This document shows, piece after piece, positions 49,210 through 59,383 of a stretch of DNA of 64,000 nt. Position numbers and translations under genes: made by a program. Source of the DNA: Ceriagrion tenellum (lineage: Eukaryota; Arthropoda; Insecta; Odonata; Coenagrionidae). Under the pieces are notes generated by a model. It was not told where the DNA came from and made no database searches. It was given only the letters and a program-made list of their open reading frames with translations. The DNA lies in contig OY720643.1 in NCBI GenBank assembly GCA_963169105.1, forward strand, positions 97,908,848 through 97,972,847, given 5' to 3'. How positions within the stretch are numbered: position 1 is the stretch's first letter; each line of letters opens with the position of its first letter.

Positions 49210-49640
49210 TACCGCGTTGCCCTAGTTACTAAGAGCAATGTTCCGGGGAGGGATATTGGGTGTGGCGAATGTTAGATATAGGACGAGGGAATGGTGTCGG
49301 TGGTTGAACTCGGGGTGAAGACGTGGTGTGGGGGTGGGGAAAGAATTGAGCCGGATGGCTGGGGATGGAGATAGTTAGGAGTAGGGGTTGTGTTTTATGA
49401 GCGAAGGTGACCAATGGCAGCCCCCCTCCCGGGATTGTACGGCATGCCACTTCGGAGTGATTCGACCCCTGGGACGGAATTCCCTTAAGTCCCTACCACA
49501 TATCGTCCCTCCCTTGGAAGGGAGAAATAAACCAAGGAGCTTAAAACCCTTTTGGGGGGGATGGGCTAAGTAGAAAGGGAGCTGAACATGGTGCAAGTTG
49601 CGTACAAGGCCCTTTTCGGGGGAAAAGAAAATAGCTTATG
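49210..49640. other. GC-richer unassigned block
   Basis: Purine-rich at the start (49,236-49,340), with seven- to eight-base G runs near 49,553. Overlapping frames of 61-73 codons on both strands lack motifs. It may be part of an LTR or another repeat, but no terminal repeats were identified. Confidence 0.3.
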
Positions 49641-49794
49641 AACTAGCCCTGCAAGGGGGAGTGTTGTATCCTCGGTGTTCTAACATTCTATCAATATACA
49701 GTAACGGCACATATTGTTTATTTACCTATGCTAAGTGGCGGCTGACGCTGGTAGCGCCTCTATTCACCTGCTAGTTAAGTTAACTCGCCTATAG

Positions 49795-50135
49795 GAGTAA
49801 GCTTAAAAAATGCATTGGATTTAATATGATCCTATTACTTAAGAAGATAATGCTACTTCGCTGGGTTAGGCAACACCTCGAATACACCGCGAGCATTTGG
49901 GACCCTGGTCATAGAGATATTAACAAAAAATTTAAAAAATACAAAGAAAAGCTGCGCGTTTTGTTAAAAACTGCTACGAGCGAACATACAGTGTTTCACA
50001 ACTTATAGATGAAATAAGGTGGGAGCCCCTAGAGACTCGGAGGCCACACGCTAGGCTTGGCTTACTTAAGAAATTCAGAATTGGCGTGCCTCAGAGTGAC
50101 ACAGAGAATATTATCATGACGCCAAAAGATTAAGA
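49795..50135 (+). mobile_element. CR1/L2-like LINE, internal 3' fragment
   Basis: Translation reads VRQHLEYTASIWDPGHRDIN near 49,865-49,925, matching VRLHLEYAARLWQPSNKDLT of the long copy, and the DNA then repeats the GGTGGGAGCCCCTAGAGACT landmark at about 50,021-50,040 and AGAGAATATTATCATGACGC near 50,103. The copy lacks the reverse transcriptase domain and stops before the family 3' end. A 60-codon part is open (49,826-50,008). Confidence 0.8.
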
Positions 50136-51639
50136 AAACGAAATACGTCCAGCAACTTTACCGAGAAATTTCCATCTATTTTTTATTCATGTTCTCGTGG
50201 AATTACCCAAGAGGAAAATACGAAACCACCAAGCAAGAATTTATTACAATTAGTCAGACTGAACCGAGGTACTTGCTGTGAATAAGAAAAAGCATGGAAA
50301 AATTGGCGAAGTTCAAGAATTAATTTGACTACCTATATGAAAAGGTCAAGGCAATTTTTGATGATTTCTCGGTTTAGGTAGTAAACGGATGATCAATGGA
50401 AGAAAATCTCTTTGGCATTTTTACCAACTTAATGATGTTAGTGTACGTGGTTGATATTTCGAAAATTAGCGTATTACGTCTACTTTAGAGAGCTTATTAA
50501 AATCTATATTTGGAGGTGTCTTTTTACTCTCAAAATAATGGATTAATATTTCTCACTTTGCAAAAGTTTTTGACATTGCTCCGATATTGCCAAGACTGGA
50601 TGGTACTTCATGGCCACTGCGTGGGGAGGAGGAAATTCGGACTTGATTCTCTTCCACTACAGGACGGGTTTCGTTTTGCGTGCGCAGTCACCGCAAACGT
50701 CCGCACTTCAGCACGGGTGTCGTTGACCGCTCGAACCATCCAGGTGAACAGGAGGATGTAAGTCTCATGAATGAGTCCACCGTGATCTATAAAAGTATGA
50801 GATCAGGGTAGACGACGAAGGAAGCAGACAGACATTCAAAAGCACAATTGCGGAGATGAAGGACTTGTTCGATGAAAAAAATCATAAAAAGCCGAATATT
50901 CTCGGGGGAAGAACGAACATGATATAGCTGAATCATGAACGATATGTAAAACAGGAAAAGAGAACTTGAGAAGGTAATAACAGTTGTGTAATCTTAGTCC
51001 ATCGATGTCTGAAACGAAACTATTAACAGATTTGAGAGAAATGTTAGGCGTTCTAGGATTCAGATCATGTCCTTCTCTTTGTCTGCTTGAGTTACTGCTC
51101 AGACGAAAACTCTTGTTTCCATTGCCAGGGTTCTTAGTTTCAAGCACAATCTTGTGCTTGGTCCTCAAGTGAGCGATTTGAGTTGTAGTGATCCCGTTTT
51201 ACTAAATTTTCAATTACAAACCGTGCACTTCGCCTCCAGTTTTCTAAAATATAGCCACATAGCACTCCTCCCACCTTTTTGATAACAGGTGCCACACCAT
51301 AGGACAGAAAACCACTTACTGACATCGAAACACACAAACAAGCCTAAAATTGTCACCTTCTAGCGCCGAACATGAAGTAGTGAAAAGCGAACATACGGCA
51401 CATAGCTGTTGATTGTGAAAAACCACTCCTTTTTGGTTAAATTAAGTTTGTTGTCAATTCATATGCTTTTTCTTGTTCACCTGACCTCTTAGGGGGAGGG
51501 GGAGTTTTCCTTACTCCCCCTTAATCCACCCCTGGTTGTAGCAGGTAATGAGGGCCGAACGGATGCTGAAGGTCATGGTTGAGGGGGGATGTCCGGCTGG
51601 CGGGGAAGAGAAGAGAGAGAATAGGCTTGGTTGTTCCAT
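50136..51639. other. Non-coding stretch, nothing recognised
   Basis: Open frames up to 110 codons (50,836-51,168 on the minus strand) without motif. No repeat structure is evident. Confidence 0.4.
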
Positions 51640-52300
51640 CGTAATATTAGTCGACTGCAGCCCTCCGCCCTTCTCCATTTAATGCTAGGTTCCTCACTTC
51701 TTGATAGCTCTTCCCATGTAATTTCTTCTTTATTCGGTCTATGAACTTATTCCTGGGTCTTCCTCTGGGGACTTTTTTCTCTATTTCCTTCAATTTATTA
51801 TCAATGTGTTCTTCACAAGCCCATTGTGTCTAATCCGTTCGGTTCTTCTTTTCACCGTAGTGTTCCATACTTTGCTTTCCTCTTCTACTCTTCGGTTAAC
51901 CTCGTCATTTTGTCCGCTCATTTTGTCTTTAGCATCCGCCTCCAGTACCAGATTTTGAAGTCTTCTGGTCTGTTCTGTTTTGATTTTCCTATGGCTCATG
52001 CTTCCGATTCATTGAGTGCCTCGCTCCACGCTAATATTTTCTCATACTGTTTCTTAATTTTTAGTCCTATGTTATTTGAGCACAGTGATCTTATTTTACC
52101 ATGAACACCTTCTTAACTTGGCCTATTCTTCGCCCAAAAGAAGTTAGACTCATGCCGAGTTGTAGAATGAAATCGTGTCCAGAGATAAGGGACTGCACCT
52201 GTAAGTAAAGAGGTACTAACGATATCAATTTACAATAATATAATATCTGGCGTAGTGTCGGGTTTCCTTGATTTAGTCTACGACTCATGAGCTCCATCAA
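51640..52300 (-). pseudogene. LINE ORF2 C-terminal fragment, first of two adjacent copies
   Basis: On the minus strand the translation runs GRRIGQVKKVFMVK (about 52,090-52,135), then an equivalent of WYWRRMLKTK (about 51,940-51,970), VEEESKVWNTTVKRRTERIR with HNGLVKNTLI (51,800-51,890), and VPRGRPRNKFIDRIKKK then SYQEVRNLAL (51,690-51,780). The tail order of FExWCWRRMLKI-WTDKV-NEEVxRRVEEExxLWNTIxKRR...RGRPRxxxxDxIK...SYQExxxLAxDREExR is typical of an arthropod LINE. The reverse transcriptase palm is absent and stops interrupt the frame. The same family lies immediately upstream at 52,390. Confidence 0.75.
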
Positions 52301-52389
52301 GTTCGGAGAATACGAATTCAGTTCTAAGTACTCGAAAACAATGCCATTGAGAAACTTTTATTTCCTGTTTATTTTTTTAAACCATATCC

Positions 52390-52990
52390 AAGGCCAAAGT
52401 CAGCATCTTTCAGTTGCTTGAGTAGATATGCGCTCTCTCTGGGGCCCGATTGTTTTAATTCGGTAGATAGGATACGTAACGTACGCTATTGGTAGTATAC
52501 TTACCTCCTGGTATCTTTTTATAAGTACCGCCTTCTTTATTTTGTCCATGAACTTATTCCTGTGTCTTCCTCTGGGGACTTTTCCGTCGTTTTTACCTTC
52601 AATTACGTTCGTCACGAACCCATTTTGTCTCGGGGTGTGTCCAATCCAACTTGTTCTTCTTTTCTGTATGGTTTTCCATATGGTCCTTTACTCTTCTACT
52701 ATTCCGCACACTTCATTTCTAATTTTGTCCATTCATTTTATCTTCAGTATCCTCCTCCAGCACCGGGTTTCAAAGGCTTCAATTCTTTTCTGGTCAGCTT
52801 TTCCAAAGGTTCTTTCTTCCAATCCATAGAGTGCCTCGCTCTACACGAAGTATTTACGTACTATTTCCTGGTTTGTAGTCCTATCTCCTTTGAGCACAGT
52901 AGTTGTCTTTTTCCCATGAACGCCTTTTTAGCTTTGGCTATTCTCCGCTTGATGTCCGTTGTACTTCTGGGGGAAGCCAAAGCAATTTCT
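52390..52990 (-). pseudogene. LINE ORF2 C-terminal fragment, second of two adjacent copies
   Basis: This is the same family and orientation as 51,640-52,300. RRIAKAKKAFMGKRQLLCSK (about 52,890-52,950) precedes KTxxRA-HSMDWKKEPLEK, and VPRGRHRNKFMDKIKKAV then KRYQEV lie at 52,505-52,580. The bridge between them is frame-shifted. The opposite-strand frames of 95 and 152 codons at 52,542-53,020 are antisense shadows. Two 3' ends in a row, same strand, suggest a tandem insertion or a local duplication followed by decay. Confidence 0.75.
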
Positions 52991-54369
52991 TACAATAAAG
53001 TGGCTATATGGACTCAATAAATAAACACTTCGAACGAAACCTCTCATTTTTAGCGAGGTACGTGGAAAAATGGCTATGCGGTGGCTTTTACGGTAAGGAC
53101 AGTTCTTGACCTCGATGCCATTACTGTTCGGTATTTAAAAAAGGCAGTGGTCTGTGGCGAATAAGAAAACCAAATTTATTAGGGCACCGGAACATTTTAC
53201 TGGAATTGCAAAACATATGACACACACGGCACCTCGATTCGAACAACGCACTTATCTCCTCCTAGATACGACGCGGACTGATTCTTTCATCCGCCGCCGC
53301 CGAGAGGGAGCCACCATTCAACAGTACAGCTTTGACCCTCCAGCGCTGGGATGACGTTACAGAAACTTTCTGAATGAAAAGTTGAGAATGAGAAAACAAT
53401 ATTCGTTGCCGGATTTCGCTCTTTTTCCAACTTGGCGTCGGCGAGCCAATTGATATGAGCAGTTGAGAATATCACAACAGTGGATTACTTTATTGATGAT
53501 ATTTGATTGGAAAGTTTTAAAACCGCCGATACAAATTTATCCAGTTACGGCATTTGTACCTATTGAACAAAAATCCTTGATTATTTGGGGTGCGTGGGCC
53601 TCTTTTGAAATTTCTAGTTATTTCAATCTAAATATGAAGAAGGCAATATGTTAATATATTGGGAATTAAATCAATGTCAGAGTATATTAGTTCCACCGAG
53701 AAAGGACTTAAAAATTTCTTTATTCTTATTCTGGAGACTTATGAACAGCTGCAGGAACAACACATATGTTAATCCATGGAGTTATGGGACCCATCAGCCA
53801 TGGCAACCATTCAGTAAGCGTTGCAGAAATATTTGATAAATTTATTATTATCATAAATGGCGTCCTAACTTATGGAATGGAGTTTTGAGCTCCATAAGTA
53901 GCCAAGATGGTGGAAGCGCCATGGACCGCTTGGAGACTTAATTACTTAACAAAATAGTTGTTTTGAGACAAATGGCCTGTTTTTTACTATAATTGAATAA
54001 TTATTATGCGAATTAGCAATTATGCATAGGATAAACCACTCTAAAATTCATCTTCAGTGGAAGATTAGATCAAGTATTCGAAGCAATCAGCTATTGTTAG
54101 ATAAGTTAAGAAACTAGTGTATGTGCTCCTGAAACCCTAATATTTTTACGAGGCCATTAACTTCATGGATCTCATAGCATTTGATTACATAGCTAAACGT
54201 TCTTGGAACGGGCCATCAAATAAAAAAATGTCCTCTATCTAATATAAACAACATAATTCTACCTTTCCGTGATATTTTTTTGGCAAATTGTACATGGAAT
54301 CACCTGGTATTCATTGACAGAGGTGAAGAAAGTAGAGGAAAAATTGTATTTTTGTATGTAATGTATTTT
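52991..54369. other. Non-coding stretch, nothing recognised
   Basis: A small GC-rich patch (CCGCCGCCGCCGAG near 53,292) and short frames only. No element end was found. Confidence 0.4.
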
Positions 54370-54426
54370 TTGTTAATATTGCTCTTTTCAGGTATTCCCG
54401 TCGTGTGTTTGGTTTTTTTGACAACA

Positions 54427-54457
54427 GTTTCTCCCCTCTTCCTGGGGGCGTCTTCAG
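54427..54457 (-). ncRNA. Hammerhead-ribozyme-like motif, left inverted copy
   Basis: On the minus strand CTGAAGA (54,451-54,457) is followed by CGCCCCCAGGAAGAGGGGA and GAAAC (54,427-54,431). CCCC/GGGG forms the short stem between the two core boxes. The canonical first box is CTGATGA, so one core base differs. Penelope-like elements are known to carry hammerhead motifs in this location. Activity is not implied. Confidence 0.5.
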
Positions 54458-54517
54458 GTCCGTTGGACATTTTTTAATTGTTATTATTTCCCGTTATGTA
54501 TTTCGTTGCTAGTTCAT

Positions 54518-55018
54518 CTAGGACCATAGGGTGTCTCCATTGCTCGCTCCTCGCTGTGGTTTCACCACTCTCTCCCAGGTTGAGGCAAGTGGGTATCCAT
54601 CCTTCCGATTGAAATTTGATGGATATTTAACCAGCTCTACTGCTTCTCTGATCAGCCTGGGAAAATAACGATTTTCCCTTGAGAGTACTCTCACTTGGTC
54701 AAAGGCAATCTGATGTCCTGGCTCGAACCACGCATGCTCTGCAACTGCGGAGAGGCTGAATCTCCTCTTTTCGGTGGCCCTCTGGTGCTCTTTAATTCTA
54801 CATTGAATTGCTCTCCCCGCTTGGCCGATGTAGGATTTACCACATCTACATTTTATTTAATAGACTCCCTCATACATTACAGCGGGAATTTTGTCTTTGG
54901 GTTTTGGGATGATATCTCCAATTTTCTTCGAGTTTGAGAATCTCGTCACTATACCATACTTCCGAAGGAGCCTACTAATCTTTTGTGCCGTCCCTGCGAT
55001 GTATGGAATTGTGGCATA
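54518..55018 (-). pseudogene. Penelope-like ORF C-terminus with GIY-YIG endonuclease, one in-frame stop
   Basis: The frame reads YATIPYIAGTAQKISRLLRK, VTRFSNSKKIGDIIPKPKD, then MYEGVY, a TAA stop at about 54,857-54,859, and continues in the same frame with KCRCGKSYIGQAGRAIQCRI, KEHQRAT, SAVAEHAWFEPGH and ENRYFPRLIREAVEL, then KYPSNFNRKDGYPLASTWER, ending at TAG (54,518-54,520). The segment IPYIxGTxxKIxRxLRKxxI followed by KD-IP-----GVYxIxCxCGKxYIGxTGRxI is diagnostic of the linker and GIY-YIG nuclease of Penelope-like elements, which cut target DNA during integration. The stop replaces a residue, probably lysine (AAA), between GVY and the cysteine pair. Otherwise the domain looks intact over about 165 codons. 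The reverse transcriptase is missing upstream. Confidence 0.9.
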
Positions 55019-55103
55019 TTCAGCTGCCAGATGTCCTAGATGAACTAGCAACGAAATACATAACAACGGGAAATAAATAATAATTACAAAATGTCCAACG
55101 GAC

Positions 55104-55134
55104 CTGAAGACGCCCCCAGGAAGAGGGGAGAAAC
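55104..55134 (+). ncRNA. Hammerhead-ribozyme-like motif, right inverted copy
   Basis: The same motif as at 54,427-54,457 but on the + strand: CTGAAGA at 55,104-55,110, a C4/G4 stem, and GAAAC at 55,130-55,134. Both copies share the A in place of T in the first core box, so the change probably predates the duplication. Confidence 0.5.
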
Positions 55135-55190
55135 TGTTGTCAAAAAAACCAAACACGCGACGGGAATACCTGAAAAGAGCAATATTAACA

Positions 55191-55917
55191 ATTATAAGAG
55201 TCGCGGAAGCCTTCAAAGTAATGTAATTTTTGTTTTCATAGGAAACTTTAAAAGAAGCGAAAACTCCAGAAATACACATTGATAAAAAATAAAAGCAATG
55301 CATCTTACAGCATTATTTATTTTAGTTATTATCTAATTACGGCAAAAATTGAAATAAAAATGTAGACATTCCGTAGAAATCTGACCTGCTAAGCTAAAAG
55401 ACAGTAATGACATTATTATAGGTTATTGATGGGAAAAGATTATTATTATAGATGAGCTTTTTCAAGGTCCATAAATACCAGATGTGTGTATCTCTTATTT
55501 CTGTTAGTTGTTACAGTGAAAAAATATTATTTATACAGAAACTTCCTGGTCTCCCCTTAGCTCTTCCCAGATAAATGAAAGAACTCAAAATATCAACCAT
55601 TTACACTAACTAATTTCTTGCGAGGATCAATTTAACCATTTAATTGCCAAAAAATGTCTTTTCTACGCTTGATTCAAATGGCCTCCATTACCTAGCACCA
55701 TTGACAAACCTAAAAAATACGTAGTTACCCTCTGATAATACTGAACTAGCATTCCAAGCTCAGAATATAGTTTCTTGATTATTATGAGCTTTTCGTAAAC
55801 TTAGAAATATTCGGCAGTTTGCGAATTTTCCTGACTTCACAGCCCTCGGACATTAATTTCAAAGCGTAAAACTATTCTATTTCTTCGCATTTAGAAGTTC
55901 ACATATATAATCCGTAT
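55191..55917. other. AT-rich non-coding stretch, nothing recognised
   Basis: No gene, repeat or RNA signature seen. Confidence 0.4.
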
Positions 55918-56182
55918 AATACCAGGTAACAAAAAAGTAATGCCTTACATGTTTTTCTCAAAAACTATTTATCTACAACAAATAAATTTACACCTATGAA
56001 ATAGTGATGTTTTGTCTCGCTAATTTTCCTCATAATCTCCTCCTTCTTCTTCCTCCAGCTATTCAACAGAGCATGTATGCCCCGTCGCGTCGGTACCTGT
56101 CCTCGCTCTAGTTATGGAGTCAGGTTTTCACTTCGCTAATTACCTCTTCGTCGTCCAAATTAGTTGTGTGGTCATGTACTTA
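55918..56182 (-). pseudogene. Mariner-like transposase C-terminus and 3' end
   Basis: The minus strand reads DDEEVISEVKT (about 56,128-56,160), then with stops LHN-SEDRYRR, and after a frame change GIHALLNSWRKKKEEIMRK (about 56,018-56,074). Mariner/Tc1-type transposases end with a pattern like xEExxxxVxxWLxxQxxxFYxxGIxALxxRWxKCxxxxGDYVEK, which this follows in order and spacing, with the GDYVEK end replaced by a lysine- and glutamate-rich run. About 60 bp further on comes GGCATTACTTTTTTGTTACC, the sort of phrase seen at mariner 3' ends. The catalytic DDE part is absent. Confidence 0.55.
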
Positions 56183-56945
56183 GAGTCATTATACAAAACG
56201 GATTAGAAAAGAAGAGAAATTACGAAGAAATTCACATAATTTTACGTCTCCAGTTTGTGCCAGACTGGTATATGTGAGCCTAGACTTTCACTCTGTCCTC
56301 TGCTGAGTCCGCAAATTGGTCAGAGGCTCGGATATAAGATAGGTAGCGTCGTGATAACCAAATTAGGCTTTACGACCAATAGAGATATGTCTACAGATGA
56401 CCATTTCAACGCACTGATTTCTATGATTGTTGATTGTGAGTTGAAGTAAAATGTGGGGGTATTCCTTTATAGTCAACCATCGTGGATAGAAAAGTAATTT
56501 TTTTATCATTACGCGGGCAAAAAAGGTGAAATAAAACTTTCAATTTATAAATCACATATCCATTTTACAATTCATATTTTGTCTTTTACTAGGCAGTTAG
56601 GGCATAATTAGTAATTTTTTGTCGCGCTTTGCTTTGATTAACTGATATCATCTGACAGTTACGCCAATTTCACATGCTAGTTGAATGACATGCCAGTATT
56701 GAAACTCCGATGTGTTATCATGAAGCATATGTTGCCACCAAAACACCGACATTGGTAATTCTGACCTGCTAAGCTATAAGACAATAACTGCATCATTGTT
56801 GGTTCTGAGTCATTGTATGCTAAAGGTTTCACCTTCGAGTCATCATTTATTCATCTAGTCCATCATCGAAGAGATTTCAATTTAATTGATGCTTAGATTT
56901 TCAGTGCGGAATGAATATAAAAAAACAAGGAAAAAAAAATTCCTT
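56183..56945. other. Non-coding stretch, nothing recognised
   Basis: One direct repeat phrase, TCTGACCTGCTAAGCTA, occurs at 56,760 and also near 55,380, which suggests a dispersed repeat I cannot name. No coding motif. Confidence 0.4.
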
Positions 56946-57137
56946 GTCGGCCCCGGTGGCGGCGGGGTCAAGTCCTTGCCTGCTAACCCGAGGGTCGCGG
57001 GTTCGAGTCCCGCCTGGGTAGAATATTATCTGCCCAGGACATACGTGTTTGTGTCTCGTACGTTGTTACCTTTATCCACCAGATGTAAACTGGCCCATAG
57101 TGCTGTATTCGGGATAGTGAAGCTTTAAAAAAAAAAA
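56946..57137 (+). mobile_element. tRNA-derived SINE with poly(A) tail
   Basis: It begins GTCGGCCCCGGTGGCGGCGG, has a degenerate A box near 56,957-56,968, an excellent B box GGTTCGAGTCCCGCC at 56,999-57,013, a body of about 110 bp and a terminal run of twelve A residues (57,126-57,137). This is the best preserved of the three copies of this family here. A clear target duplication was not found, partly because A-rich DNA lies on both sides. SINEs of this build are copied by a partner LINE. Confidence 0.85.
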
Positions 57138-57524
57138 GTAACGAGATTCTCTGGGAACAGTACTTACTGTTATTTGGTCTAGAAAACTGACATTTATACT
57201 GTGGGTACGGTGAAAGCCGGACGTGATAACTGGCAAGCCACTACAGATGCAGTTTCTTCGACAAGTTTTTTTTTTAATCCTCAAGGTTGAAAATAAAGAA
57301 TTCAACTGTAATATCAGTATTTTTAATTTTGTCAGTTTCTGCCTTTGGCGTTACTGGGCATAAATGGCGCTGCATTCGCCGTCGATGGTTTGGAAAAATT
57401 GTCCATAAAGTCGTGGAATAATCGTAATTTTTCATGACTTTATTTAGGTCTTAACAGTTAACACATACAATCAGGATTTTGAAAACCATTCGACAGAAAA
57501 AGCTGAAATTTAGTTTTCGTTATG
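57138..57524. other. Non-coding stretch, nothing recognised
   Basis: AT-rich DNA without recognisable feature. Confidence 0.4.
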
Positions 57525-57532
57525 ACTTAAAC

Positions 57533-57772
57533 CAGGGGTGGCCAACCAACACGATCTTGTGGGCCACTTTGGAAATGCATCATAACTCCGCGGGCCGCAT
57601 ATAAAATTATATATCCCCATATTAGATTTAGACCCACTATAGAAATTTTTTTGGAGTGAAAAATTGAAACATAATGAGTTATTATTATTGTGTTAAAGTT
57701 ATTGTATTAAAATGTGATGAATCTCGCGGACAGGAAAAATGTTCAAGGTGGGCCGTGGGTTGTTCACCCCTG
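57533..57772. mobile_element. hAT-type MITE, 240 bp
   Basis: The element starts CAGGGGTGGCCAACC and ends GGTTGTTCACCCCTG, giving 15-bp terminal inverted repeats with two mismatches. The flanking eight bases are ACTTAAAC (57,525-57,532) and ACTTAACA (57,773-57,780), an imperfect 8-bp target duplication. CAGGGGTG ends with an 8-bp duplication are characteristic of hAT transposons. There is no transposase, so it is a non-autonomous derivative. A subterminal GTGGGCCAC / GGTGGGCC pair extends the inverted symmetry. Confidence 0.88.
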
Positions 57773-57780
57773 ACTTAACA

Positions 57781-58985
57781 GTCTCGTTGGAACCTCCTTG
57801 ATGTAGAATATACTACGAGGCAACAATGTTTAGGGTGAAAATTTTTGTTTTGATGAAGGAACTAAATTCGCGTTTATTTTTAAATAATAAAATAATGGCC
57901 TTTATTTATTCAGTCATCACTTAAGTCGGAATTAAAAAAAAAGTGTTTCAAAGAATTTACGATCAAGGCAAATGAAGAATGGCATGAGTTACTGCCGTGA
58001 CATTATAAGAAAAGATTAAATTCGTACTCGTAAACCATTTATTACCATTCAGAACCTAAAGAAAGGATTTTTCGACGCATTATATTTTATAAATGGTTGG
58101 TGCCTTAAAAAAATAAAAATGTAAGCTTGGAGCAGGACGAAAAATGCTGTCGATTAGAGAGTTTAAGTTCCAGTTACTCCATAGAATTATGCACTGAGGA
58201 GTCAGATGTATTAGCGACTCTGACAATTTAAGTGAGATTGAAGTACTGACTCATTGCAGAAGATTGTTGAACTCCCGAGTCAAATCATTCTCGCTTGCTG
58301 CCTAACTAAAGGAAGTCGGCCGACCGTATGGATGGAGAGTTCTAAAATTTAACCATGCGTTTAGAGTCCAGATGTTCTTAATGGTCATTTTAAGTTTGTC
58401 ACTCTTAAATTACTAAAAAAGTTAAGCGATTTAGAGTCAACTATATACTACCGTGAATTATGTCACTACCTGCCGTGCGAAGGGGCAAATTATGAAATGC
58501 TTTCGGCATGCAGTGACTCGTACATTAAACATTTAACTGCTCTAATGAATCATGTTTTCAGGAGTTTTCATGAAAACAGGTATGTTTGATTAATGTAAAT
58601 GAATTGTTGTGACAAAATACCAAATTTTCGATAAATACTCCACCCCATAGAAAAATATCACCAGGATTGTTTCTCATTTCTAAATTGGTATTTTATTATT
58701 ATTATAACGTTTGAGACTGGTAAAATATTTTTTGTTTTATTTGATTGAAATTATGCTAATAAAATGAATACGTGAACTTGGAACTTATTCATTGGAAGCT
58801 ATTCGTTTTTCTATATTGCGAATTAGTGGAAACCAGTCCCAAAGTGACCGGGAAACTGTCGCTCGGTCACTCGTAAATCCAGGTCTCATAATTAGCCGTC
58901 CTCCTGCTTCCACTCCATCGTGTGTAGTTAGTTCCTCCTACGCCTACCGTGCGAGCTTGGTCTTTCTCCCTTTAAGGGAATAATG
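57781..58985. other. AT-rich non-coding stretch, nothing recognised
   Basis: Only short frames. A small direct/inverted GTTTTCA/TGAAAAC pair near 58,555-58,578 is the only structure noted. Confidence 0.4.
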
Positions 58986-58989
58986 AAAA

Positions 58990-59380
58990 CTGGGTTTCAG
59001 GGCGCGCCCGACTTTAAGGGTTTGTGCCGAGTCGCCGGTTGAGTGTGTAGGGGGGAGGGGGAGAGGAAGTAAGGGGTGGTGGGGGTTAGGCGGTTGAAGT
59101 GGCTGCTAGAGAGTCTTGAGAGGGAGGGGGCGGGGCACGAATGGGGGAAGTGTGCTCGTCGGATATGGACTGGCGGGGAGAGGAAAGGAATGGTGAGCGG
59201 CGGAGGCAATGTAGAGAGGAGGCTCGTTTAATAACGCGGGGATTTTTTTCTCCACCCTCCTCCCCTGCCCCCATCTTCTCTTCCTCCTTTGCGTCGTCCG
59301 CATGTGTCGGTGATGGCTTGAAGGAAGCCCAGACGAGTTCCCCACTCGCTTCGACTGTGCGATATCTGCATTTCCATATC
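58990..59380. other. GC-rich, strand-asymmetric block
   Basis: Purine-rich on the + strand from 59,045 to 59,215 (runs of G and GA), switching to pyrimidine-rich at 59,250-59,295. CpG dinucleotides are common. Minus-strand frames of 70-114 codons overlap and are rich in S, P, R and H, without motif. It could be a CpG-rich promoter region, a first exon or part of a repeat; I cannot decide. Confidence 0.3.
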
Positions 59381-59383
59381 GTA

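Larger units (their letters stand above)
54370..55190 (-). mobile_element. Penelope-like element flanked by inverted terminal copies
   Basis: A minus-strand Penelope-like remnant (coding part 54,518-55,018) is bracketed by inverse-complementary copies of its own 3' untranslated terminus: 54,370-54,524 and 55,032-55,190. The two copies share the words TGTCCAACGGACCTGAAGAC, AAACTGTTGTC and CGGGAATACCTGAAAAG, with small indels. Penelope-like elements are known to have complex terminal repeats in direct or inverted arrangement (so-called pseudo-LTRs), which explains the layout. As RNA or single-stranded DNA, the whole unit could fold with the endonuclease domain in the loop. No reverse transcriptase domain lies between the repeats, so the copy is 5'-truncated. 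Confidence 0.85.

Noticed and set aside
52542..53020. Two + frames of 95 and 152 codons
   Set aside because: They are antisense to the LINE fragment at 52,390-52,990, where RGRHRNKFMDKIKK and related motifs are readable on the minus strand.
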